Below are positions 42,429 through 50,067 of a stretch of 64,000 nt of DNA, piece after piece. Source of the stretch: Galbibacter marinus (GTDB lineage Bacteria; Bacteroidota; Bacteroidia; Flavobacteriales; Flavobacteriaceae); the NCBI RefSeq assembly GCF_000300875.1, contig NZ_AMSG01000007.1, forward strand, positions 62,001 to 126,000, read 5' to 3'. The first letter of the stretch is position 1; every line of letters begins with the position of its first letter. A program made the position numbers and the translations under genes. The notes beneath the pieces were generated by a model. It was given only the letters and a program-made list of their open reading frames with translations, was not told the origin of the DNA and did no database searches.

Positions 42429-44666
42429 CTATTCTTTGTTATGTTCTAACAGATAATTAGAAATCAGTGTGTAGAGATGAATGGAGGTATTTTCACCTTC
42501 ATAAATACCATGTGAACGATTTGGATAAGACATCATGTCAAATTGTATGTTGTTACGTATTAGCTCATTGATTAAGTATTCTGCATTCTGGTAGTGAACG
42601 TTATCATCTCCAGTGCCGTGAATTAATAGCAGATTTCCTTCCAAATGTTTTGCATAGCTCACAGGTGAGCCTGCGATATAATCTTCTAAATTTTCTGTAG
42701 AGAGCCCCATATACCGCTCCTGATATACATTGTTATATAACAATTGATGTGAAACTGGAGCGATTGAAATTCCAGTTTGATAAATCTCTGGGTATTTGAA
42801 CATCAGGTTAAGAGTCATGGAACCTCCTCCACTCCACCCCCATACGGAAATTCTATCCTTATCAACAAAAGGCCATTTCAAGACTTGCTTGGCGGCAAGT
42901 GCTTGATCACGAGTATTGATTACCCCCACCTTTTTGTAGATGGATTTCCTCCATTGACTACCCTTTAGAGAAGGCGTACCTCGATTATCCATTTTTATAA
43001 TTACAAAGCCTTTACTTGCTAGGTAAATATCAAACATTCCTATCCAACTATCAATGGCCATTTGTCCCCATGGCTCTCCATATACATTAAAAACGATTGG
43101 GTACTTTTTATTTGAATCAAAGTCAGCGGGCTTGGTAATACGCCCATCGATTTCTACTCCTTCTTCAGTGGTGACCTTAAAGAAAGAGGTCGTAGGTAAA
43201 TCTAATTGTCTTAGTGACTCATTTAAATGATCATTAGTCACTAATTCTGAGACAAGCTGATGATTAGGCAAACGTACTAATTGTACTGTAGTTGGTCTTT
43301 CAGTATTGCTATGCTTATGGATGGCAAACTTTGCGTTTGGTGAAATATCATAGGTGTTAACCCCACTATAATCCTGCGGTGTTAATCTTCTTAATTTTCC
43401 TTTTCCATTAAGAGGCACACTGTACAAATACCGCTGTGTAGCATTATCAGGAGAGGCACTAAAATACAATTCATTATCTGAAAGAGCGTAAATTGTAGCT
43501 ACATCATATTCTCCAGGTGTCAATAAGGTTTGCTCACCTGTGGCTATATTTATTCTGTATACATGACGCCACGAATCCGTTTCTGTCATTCTCAAAAAGG
43601 ATTTATTGGAATCTGTTAACAACAATTCATTACCGCCCCAGTGGTTTGAAGACACATCCGGATATCGCAAATCTACCCAAGCACTGTGGTTTTCGGTATA
43701 CACCTTTTTGAGTTCACCTGAATCTACCTTATAACTATAAATAATAAGCTGATTTTGTTTTCTATTCATTTGTTGAATAAGCAACAAGTCTTCACTCACC
43801 CATTGCATGCCTGGGAGATAATGTTGGACTGGATCTCCAGGAATAGGTATCCAATTTATGGCTCCATCTTCGGTATTTATGACACCTACCCTAGTTTTGG
43901 AAGGTGGTTGTCCAACTTTTGGATATTGTAATGCAATAGGTTTTGAGTACAATGAATCCGTAGTATTGATCATATAGAAGGTCCCCGTATCAGAGGCATC
44001 TAATTGCCAAAAGGCAATATGTTCATCGTCATGACTCCAAGAAAACCCATCTCGCATTCCAAACTCTTCTTCATAAACCCAATCAAAAGTTCCATTAATA
44101 TGCGTAGTACTGCCATTAGTGGTAAGTTGCTCAATAAGCCCCGTATTTATATTTTCGATAAAAATATTAAAATCAGCCACATAGGCTACTTTGTTGTTAT
44201 CACAGGAGAATTTTGCAAACATCAAAGAAGAGGATGGAAATTGTTTTCCGATCTGGCTTAGTTTGGACTGTTTAAAATCGTATATCCAATAGTCTCCTTT
44301 TGTATTAGATCGCCATACTTTACTTGAGTTGGTAAAAATCAAAACCTTGGACTGATCATCACTTAAACTAAATGCCTCCACATCTAAGGCTTTGGTAGCT
44401 CCAATTGGAGTCAAGGCTTGTGAAGATAAAAATATACTTTTATTATTATTTTTACTAGCGTGTTTTATCAGCTGTTTTCCTCCATTTTCATTGGTAGCAA
44501 TGGTGATATACGCGTCGCCTTTAGAGATCCAAAAAATTTGGCTGTGGTATTGAGTGCTGTATTTGGAGGAATTATAAATTGCTTCCAAAGTAAGTTCCTC
44601 TTGCGCCTGTGCTATAAAACAGCTAAGGAATAAAACACAGATAAGGTATTTGAATTTTATTAACAT
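42429..44666 (-). CDS. Dipeptidyl-peptidase IV (S9B)
   Basis: 745 aa. Signal peptide (to about 22, IAQAQ). Eight-bladed beta-propeller N-domain, including WVYEEEFGMRDGFSWSHDDE, which carries the Glu-Glu that binds the substrate N-terminus. The alpha/beta-hydrolase C-domain has nucleophile GWSGGGSM, Asp in HGTGDDNVH and His in NRSHGIYEGE. Removes Xaa-Pro dipeptides in the periplasm. It is 30 nt downstream of the M24 aminopeptidase gene; the two together suit proline-rich peptide use. Confidence 0.95.
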   Translation of the reverse strand: MLIKFKYLICVLFLSCFIAQAQEELTLEAIYNSSKYSTQYHSQIFWISKGDAYITIATNENGGKQLIKHASKNNNKSIFLSSQALTPIGATKALDVEAFSLSDDQSKVLIFTNSSKVWRSNTKGDYWIYDFKQSKLSQIGKQFPSSSLMFAKFSCDNNKVAYVADFNIFIENINTGLIEQLTTNGSTTHINGTFDWVYEEEFGMRDGFSWSHDDEHIAFWQLDASDTGTFYMINTTDSLYSKPIALQYPKVGQPPSKTRVGVINTEDGAINWIPIPGDPVQHYLPGMQWVSEDLLLIQQMNRKQNQLIIYSYKVDSGELKKVYTENHSAWVDLRYPDVSSNHWGGNELLLTDSNKSFLRMTETDSWRHVYRINIATGEQTLLTPGEYDVATIYALSDNELYFSASPDNATQRYLYSVPLNGKGKLRRLTPQDYSGVNTYDISPNAKFAIHKHSNTERPTTVQLVRLPNHQLVSELVTNDHLNESLRQLDLPTTSFFKVTTEEGVEIDGRITKPADFDSNKKYPIVFNVYGEPWGQMAIDSWIGMFDIYLASKGFVIIKMDNRGTPSLKGSQWRKSIYKKVGVINTRDQALAAKQVLKWPFVDKDRISVWGWSGGGSMTLNLMFKYPEIYQTGISIAPVSHQLLYNNVYQERYMGLSTENLEDYIAGSPVSYAKHLEGNLLLIHGTGDDNVHYQNAEYLINELIRNNIQFDMMSYPNRSHGIYEGENTSIHLYTLISNYLLEHNKE

Positions 44667-44696
44667 TGTTTAATGGACCGCCTTTTTATGTTACTA

Positions 44697-46088
44697 TTAT
44701 TTAGAGGTATTTATTAACTCTTCAACGTCAGAGACGGTTTTGGCCAAGGGATCCCCTAATAATTTACTTGCCGTTGAAGTAATTAAAAAATCTTCTTCTA
44801 TGCGCACCCCTCCAAAGTTTTTGAACTTCTCCACTTCGCTATAGTTGATAAATTCACTTAACTTTTGTTCTGCCTTCCACGCATCTATCAGATAAGGATT
44901 GAAATACAATCCTGGTTCAACGGTAATCACAAAGCCTTCTTGAAGTTCTTTTCCAAGTCTTAGGGACCTTAATCCAAAGACATCACTTTTCTTAAGTGTA
45001 TCTGTATATCCTACATAAGGTTCGCCAAGATTTTCCATATCGTGAACATCTAACCCCATCATATGCCCTAAACCACATTGAAAAAACAATGTATGTGCAC
45101 CTTTTGACACAGCTTCTTGAGTGTCTCCTTTAATTAGGCCTAAACCTTTTAAACCTTCTACTAATCTGCTGGAAGCAAGTAGATGAACATCTAAGAATTT
45201 TATCCCAGGTTTTAGCGCCTCAATGGCAGTGTTATGCGCATCAAGAACAATATTATATACTTGTTTTTGTAATTCAGTAAAGCGCTCTGAAACGGGAAAT
45301 GTTCTTGTCATATCTCCTGCATAACCCATAGCAGTTTCGGCTCCACAATCACATAAAACGAGTTCTCCATCAATGAGCTTTTTTTCGGAAGCATGATTGT
45401 GCAGATATTGTCCATTGGCGGTAAGTATAATTGGGAAAGATATATTTCCACCACCACCAATTGCAATTGCTTGAAGGTCTCCTGCAATTTGTTTTTCGGT
45501 TTTCCCTGCTCGACCATTTTGTATAGCGTAGGTATGCATTTGAGCTGTAATATTAACAGCATTACGTAATTGCTCAACTTCTTCTAGTTGCTTAACCTCA
45601 CGTTGTTTGACCACAGCTTTTATCAAGGAAACAGAACATTTAGAATTGACCTCTGCTATTGGCATACCGAGGAGCTTATGCAGTTTTACACTAGTCTCAC
45701 TTCTATATGGAGGCAAATAATGAATTTTATTAGTCGGAGCTCCTTTAGCGAAATAATCCGCTAATTCACTTAAAGGTTTTATGTTTTTAATTCCAGAAGC
45801 CTCTGCAAATTCTCTAAGTGGTGTAGTCGGCCCAATCCACACTATTTCTTCTGGAGTAGGATCATTTCCAAAAAGTATTTCTTGGTCATTTTCAATGTCC
45901 AATACAAAATAGACGTCAGGGATATTTATACCCGTGTAGTATAAAAGAGTACTGTCTTGGCGAAAAGGATACCAGTTATCTTTAAAATTCATCCCACTTT
46001 CACCATTACCTGGAAGCAAGACTGTTCCTTTTTTTAAATTCTTTTTTAGTTCAGTTCTTCTACTGATATAAACTTGTTGTGAAAACAT
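44697..46088 (-). CDS. Xaa-Pro aminopeptidase (M24B)
   Basis: 463 aa. N-terminal creatinase-like domain, then a pita-bread fold with the metal ligands visible in LVLCDCGAETAMGYAGDMTRTFPV (Asp, Asp), GLGHMMGLDVHDM (His), ITVEPGLYF (Glu) and GGVRIEEDFLIT (Glu). Releases N-terminal residues before proline. Operon with DPP IV. No signal peptide, so cytosolic. Confidence 0.94.
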   Translation of the reverse strand: MFSQQVYISRRTELKKNLKKGTVLLPGNGESGMNFKDNWYPFRQDSTLLYYTGINIPDVYFVLDIENDQEILFGNDPTPEEIVWIGPTTPLREFAEASGIKNIKPLSELADYFAKGAPTNKIHYLPPYRSETSVKLHKLLGMPIAEVNSKCSVSLIKAVVKQREVKQLEEVEQLRNAVNITAQMHTYAIQNGRAGKTEKQIAGDLQAIAIGGGGNISFPIILTANGQYLHNHASEKKLIDGELVLCDCGAETAMGYAGDMTRTFPVSERFTELQKQVYNIVLDAHNTAIEALKPGIKFLDVHLLASSRLVEGLKGLGLIKGDTQEAVSKGAHTLFFQCGLGHMMGLDVHDMENLGEPYVGYTDTLKKSDVFGLRSLRLGKELQEGFVITVEPGLYFNPYLIDAWKAEQKLSEFINYSEVEKFKNFGGVRIEEDFLITSTASKLLGDPLAKTVSDVEELINTSK

Positions 46089-46190
46089 TACAATTTAATT
46101 TATAGATCCAAATTTGACAATTATTGATGGATAATACAATTTTTCATTTAAAACTGGGTAATATTCTACCAACATGAGGTAATTATAATA

Positions 46191-46222
46191 ACGCTCCCTC
46201 ATGATAAGGGAGCGTAATGAAA
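46191..46222 (-). terminator. Terminator of the M20 dipeptidase gene
   Basis: 9-bp stem ACGCTCCCT/AGGGAGCGT (46191-46199 with 46207-46215), 7-nt loop; the minus strand continues TATTATAATT. It lies 37 nt beyond the dipeptidase stop. Confidence 0.65.
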
Positions 46223-46252
46223 ATGGTGTATTTTGATATCTTAAGTACTTGT

Positions 46253-47641
46253 TTACTGATTTAATTCAGTAAAATATTTGTAAAAGTATGGGATGGTCTC
46301 TATCCCTTTAAGGTAATTCCAAATACCGTAGTGTTCATTTGGAGAGTGAATGGCATCACTGTTTAATCCGAACCCCATTAAAATGGTTTTGCTTTTTAAT
46401 TCCTGTTCGAACAATGACACAATTGGAATACTACCTCCGCTTCTTTGCGGGATTGGAAGCTTTCCAAAGGTAGTTTGATAAGCTTTACTTGCAGCTTGAT
46501 ATCCAAGACTATCAATAGGTGTAACATATGGATAGCCACCGTGGTGTGGCTTGACAACTACCTTTACTCCCTTGGGGGCTAGACTCTCAAAATAGGCTTG
46601 GAATAATTCGCTGATTTCCTTCCAATCTTGATGTGGTACAAGTCGCATTGATATTTTAGCATATGCTTTACTTGGAATAACTGTTTTGGCTCCTTCCCCA
46701 ATATATCCACCCCAAATACCATTAACATCTAAAGTAGGACGGATACTGCTTCTTTCATTGGTTGTATAACCATGTTCCCCATAAACATCTTCAATTCCTA
46801 TAGCTGATTTGTAGGATTCCAAAGAAAAGGGTGCCTTTGCCATCTCAGTTCGTTCATCAACTGATAGCTCATCGACCTTATCATAAAAGCCTGGAACTTT
46901 AATTCGCATATTCTCGTCGTGCAACCCAGCGATCATTTTATTTAGAATATTAATTGGGTTTGCTACTGCACCTCCGTAGAGTCCACTATGTAAATCTCTG
47001 TTGGGGCCGGTCACTTCAACCTCGACATAACTCAACCCTCTTAAACCAGTAGTTATTGAAGGCACATCATTGGCTATCATTCCAGTATCTGAGATCAAAA
47101 TAACATCGTTACTTAACTTTTCACGGTTGTTTAATATAAACCATTCTAAACTCTCAGAACCCACCTCTTCTTCACCTTCAATCATAAATTTCACATTACA
47201 AGGTAGCTGCTGGTTTTGGGTCATATACTCTAGAGCCTTAACGTGCATATACATCTGACCCTTATCATCACAGGCACCTCGTGCAAATATTGCACCATCT
47301 GGATGTAGTTCTGTTTTCTTTATCACAGGTTCAAATGGCGGAGAATCCCAGAGTTCAACAGGGTCTGGTGGTTGAACATCATAATGCCCATACACCAATA
47401 CTGTTGGCAAGGTCTTATCAATAATCTTTTCTCCATAAACAATAGGATAACCAGGAGTTTCACATACCTCAACATAATCGCAACCTGCTTTATCCAAAGC
47501 GACTTTAACGGCTTCGGCAGTATTTAGCACATCATGAGAGTATGCAGGGTCAGCACTTACGGATGGCATTTTTAATAATTCTATGAGTTCAGAAATGAAT
47601 CGATCCTTGTTCGTATTGATATACGACTTTAAATTTTCCAT
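46253..47641 (-). CDS. M20-family dipeptidase
   Basis: 462 aa. Metal ligands are in VYGHYDVQPPDP (His, catalytic Asp), FARGACDDKGQM (Asp), EGEEEVGSES (catalytic Glu-Glu) and the terminal AIHSPNEHYGI (His). The lid domain has DLHSGLYGG. Similar to CNDP-like dipeptidases (C-terminal H-x-P-N-E). Completes a peptidase cluster with M24 and S9. Confidence 0.94.
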   Translation of the reverse strand: MENLKSYINTNKDRFISELIELLKMPSVSADPAYSHDVLNTAEAVKVALDKAGCDYVEVCETPGYPIVYGEKIIDKTLPTVLVYGHYDVQPPDPVELWDSPPFEPVIKKTELHPDGAIFARGACDDKGQMYMHVKALEYMTQNQQLPCNVKFMIEGEEEVGSESLEWFILNNREKLSNDVILISDTGMIANDVPSITTGLRGLSYVEVEVTGPNRDLHSGLYGGAVANPINILNKMIAGLHDENMRIKVPGFYDKVDELSVDERTEMAKAPFSLESYKSAIGIEDVYGEHGYTTNERSSIRPTLDVNGIWGGYIGEGAKTVIPSKAYAKISMRLVPHQDWKEISELFQAYFESLAPKGVKVVVKPHHGGYPYVTPIDSLGYQAASKAYQTTFGKLPIPQRSGGSIPIVSLFEQELKSKTILMGFGLNSDAIHSPNEHYGIWNYLKGIETIPYFYKYFTELNQ

Positions 47642-47661
47642 GAAGTAAATTGTTACAACTT

Positions 47662-47669
47662 CAAATGTA
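47662..47669 (-). promoter_or_regulatory. -7 element of the M20 dipeptidase gene
   Basis: Minus-strand TACATTTG fits TAnnTTTG exactly, with 20 nt between the element and the ATG at 47641. No TTTG is seen at the -33 position. Confidence 0.5.
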
Positions 47670-47700
47670 CCAAAAAAAGAAGATTTTTTTAATTATTAAG

Positions 47701-47730
47701 TTTGATTTTTAAAAAATAGATTTATATTTG
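47701..47730 (+). promoter_or_regulatory. Promoter of tRNA-Leu
   Basis: -33 box TTTG (47701-47704), 18-nt spacer, -7 box TATATTTG (47723-47730); the tRNA begins 18 nt later. This is the best Bacteroidota sigma-A promoter in the window. Confidence 0.8.
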
Positions 47731-47748
47731 CACCCACAAAACACACAG

Positions 47749-47830
47749 GCGGGTGTGGTGGAATTGGTAGACACGCTAGACTTAGGATCTAGTGCCGCAA
47801 GGTGTGAAGGTTCGACTCCTTTCACCCGCA
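47749..47830 (+). tRNA. tRNA-Leu (anticodon UAG)
   Basis: 82 nt class II tRNA. Acceptor stem GCGGGTG/CACCCGC with discriminator A. D-arm with GGAATTGGTAGAC. Anticodon stem CTAGA/TCTAG around loop CTTAGGA, giving anticodon TAG. A short variable arm (TGCCGCAAGGTGT) and T-arm GGTTCGACTCC. CCA is not encoded. It reads CUA codons. Leucine tRNA 3' ends are common integration targets, and island DNA begins just downstream. Confidence 0.97.
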
Positions 47831-47831
47831 C

Positions 47832-47861
47832 AAAAAGCCGAAGAGAAATCTTCGGCTTTTT
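47832..47861 (+). terminator. Strong intrinsic terminator after tRNA-Leu
   Basis: Perfect 13-bp stem AAAAAGCCGAAGA/TCTTCGGCTTTTT with GAAA tetraloop, starting two bases after the tRNA. Confidence 0.92.
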
Positions 47862-48224
47862 CATTTTATAAATGCGGGTTTTCTTCACGCTTTTTGACCT
47901 TGGGTACAACATAGGTACAACATTTTACCTTTTTTCAGAACCGAATTGACTTTAATACTATATCCTTTCATTTGATACCAAATCCTATTTTCCGTATTGG
48001 GGATCAATAAATTTTAGGTTTTCTCAACCTCTGTTCTTCGTTAGAGGGGTATATTACCATACAATATACACGCAAGGTAAACTCGTAAAATACTTCCATC
48101 AAAAGACTACGGCATAAAGCCAACGCTTCTTCCTCTACTTATTTATTCCGTTTCCTTTTGAGCCAAGATTTTATCTTCCGTTTGGTTTCTGCTCAAATAT
48201 TGTTTAATCAAAAATTTGAGTATT
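47862..48224. other. Left junction of the genomic island, no gene
   Basis: 363 bp between the tRNA-Leu terminator and the ParB-like remnant. It holds a 10-bp direct repeat (47903-47923). The sequence just before 48225 (inverted AAATTTGAG-like runs and CTCAAAT) resembles leader DNA of partition genes. No integrase remains. Confidence 0.5.
47903..47923 (+). repeat. Tandem 10-bp direct repeat next to tRNA-Leu (possible integrase arm site)
   Basis: GGTACAACAT occurs at 47903-47912 and 47914-47923, an 11-bp period, about 75-90 bp past the tRNA 3' end. Short direct repeats in this position are typical of tyrosine-recombinase arm-type sites. No integrase is present to test the match. Confidence 0.45.
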
Positions 48225-48809
48225 ATGACAACAAAAGCGAGTACCACAAAGAAGCGCAGTAGAGCGAAATCTACTGCCAAGAAAGAAGTGAGTGGAAAGA
48301 AAACATCCGCACTTCAAATTCAGAACTTACCATTGGGCAACATCTAGCCTGACCTTGAACAGCCCAGAAAAACTTTTAATGATGATGCCTTGCAGCAGCT
48401 TTCTGAGAGTATCGAAAAGCACGGTGTGTTGCAGCCAATCACGGTAAGGCAACTAAATGGCCATTACGTCATCGTGATGGGCGAACGCCGATATCGTGCA
48501 AGCAAACTGGCAGGAAAAAAGACCGTACCCTGTATCGTTAGAACTTATGATAACAATGATGTTCTGGAAGTTCAGATTATCGAGAACCTGCAAAGGCAGG
48601 ATGTCGAGCCTACCGAAGAAGCCGAGGCGATTGCTTACCTAAGTGAGAAATATGCACCTACCGAAATTGCGAAGCGATTGGGTAGAACGGATAACTTCAT
48701 CAGACAGCGTTTAAAATTAGCTGGATTGATTGACGGTTTCAAACACTTTGTCCGCGATGGCGAAATGACGATTTCATTGGGGGCTAAAATAAAATATTTG
48801 GGGCTTTAG
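48225..48809 (+). pseudogene. ParB/RepB-type partition protein, broken remnant
   Basis: The frame starts at ATG 48225 with a Lys/Ser/Thr-rich leader (KKRSRAKSTAKKEVSGKK), then hits an in-frame TAG at 48345-48347 between LPLGNI and PDLEQPRKTF, which are contiguous in intact homologues. The rest is a recognisable ParB N-domain (QPITVRQL, VIMGERRYRASKLAGKKTVP, IENLQRQDVEPTEEAEA) and HTH (YAPTEIAKRLGRTDNFI). It stops early after EMTISLGAK, losing the C-terminal half. This type is carried by Bacteroidota conjugative elements, so it marks a decayed mobile element. An internal start at 48390 could still give a 139-aa fragment. Confidence 0.85.
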
Positions 48810-48852
48810 ATTTGGGTTAATTATCAATAAATATGGTTATGTGCTTATTTTT

Positions 48853-50067
48853 TTATGGTGGATTTTTGAAAAAGAATAAAAAACCAATAACAGCCAAGAC
48901 AATGCTGCCAGCAATTATAAAAGGGTAGTAAAAACCACCTGCGAGTAACCAAGTCCCTAAAACAGGCCCTAGAATTTGACCAACGCTATTAGTAGAGCTC
49001 TGAATAGAAATGTTCCTGCCAGTATTTTGCTTTGATATTAATGAGACCGCAGAAAGTAAATTTGGGGTTACCATAGCACCTCCAGCAGCGAAAACAACGA
49101 TTAACACATATACCAAGTATTCATTCTTAAAAAAGGGAAAGACAATTAAGGATAATCCAGATATAAACAACCCTAATGCAATTTGTTTCTTTGTGGATAA
49201 AAACTTCTCTCCGTAAGTAGCGAACAAAGGTTGTAAAACAGCCATTATTGAACCACATAGCATAAAACCAATACCTATTTGGTTACTGTTAAATCCTAAT
49301 TCATCTTTCCCATATATTGAAAAGACAGTTTCAAACAGCGTTACTACAAATTGGATGACAAACGACAGACCAAGTAATACGACAAAATATTTGGTAAATG
49401 TGAATCGCAAGCTCGCTTTTTGTGTTGTGAACGTATGTACGCGAGTGGTGTTTTTTAACCATTTTGCTACTACAAATAAGACTATAAGTCCTAGAAGAGC
49501 GGCAAACAAAAAGGGTACTGAAAATCGGTCTAAATGCAGCAGACCTATCGTATATTTTAAATGAAGGTCAGTTTGAGACAGAAAGCCACCAATGACAGGG
49601 CCAAAAATAACACCAGAGCTAATGGCAACACCCGACCAACCCATTATTTTTGTTCTTCGTTTTTCAGAAGTAATGTCGCTCAAATATGCGTTGCTAACTG
49701 GAATAACTGATGACGTGAAAATACCACCAAAGATGCGAGCAACATATAGCATCGTCAATGATGTAGCAAGACCGGTAAGTAATTGCATAATTACAAAGCC
49801 GATTAGCCCAACAATGATAATGGGTTTACGGCCGTATTTATCGGATAGCCTGCCCCAGAGTACAACGAAAAGAAGCTGGAAGAGCGGATAAATACTGGTC
49901 AAAAAACCAATATGAAAGTTAATCGAATCAGTATCTAGGTTATCTCCTAAAGCTAATCTTTCGGTATAGTAGGGAAGGGTTGGCAATAAAATACCATAGC
50001 CCAACATCACTACAAATAAACTCAACAGGATTAAAAATATCCTGTTGAGTTTTTCTTTTTTGTCCAT
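48853..50067 (-). CDS. MFS drug:H+ antiporter (DHA1/TCR-like)
   Basis: 404 aa, about 12 TM helices. Motif A reads GRLSDKYGRKP, and motif C-like GVIFGPVIGGFL is present. Closest in style to the tetracycline/multidrug DHA1 group; substrate unknown. Its ATG directly abuts the copB stop (no spacer), so it is translated from the island operon as the last gene. It faces the ParB remnant tail to tail (43 bp), with no obvious terminator between them. Confidence 0.88.
   Translation of the reverse strand: MDKKEKLNRIFLILLSLFVVMLGYGILLPTLPYYTERLALGDNLDTDSINFHIGFLTSIYPLFQLLFVVLWGRLSDKYGRKPIIIVGLIGFVIMQLLTGLATSLTMLYVARIFGGIFTSSVIPVSNAYLSDITSEKRRTKIMGWSGVAISSGVIFGPVIGGFLSQTDLHLKYTIGLLHLDRFSVPFLFAALLGLIVLFVVAKWLKNTTRVHTFTTQKASLRFTFTKYFVVLLGLSFVIQFVVTLFETVFSIYGKDELGFNSNQIGIGFMLCGSIMAVLQPLFATYGEKFLSTKKQIALGLFISGLSLIVFPFFKNEYLVYVLIVVFAAGGAMVTPNLLSAVSLISKQNTGRNISIQSSTNSVGQILGPVLGTWLLAGGFYYPFIIAGSIVLAVIGFLFFFKNPP

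Noticed and set aside
47709-47912. Minus-strand frame of 67 codons over tRNA-Leu
   Set aside because: It is the antisense of the tRNA and its terminator; such frames are common artefacts of tRNA genes.
48853-50067. Tetracycline-resistance gene
   Set aside because: The MFS protein is of the DHA1 type that includes Tet pumps, but substrate specificity cannot be read from the sequence.
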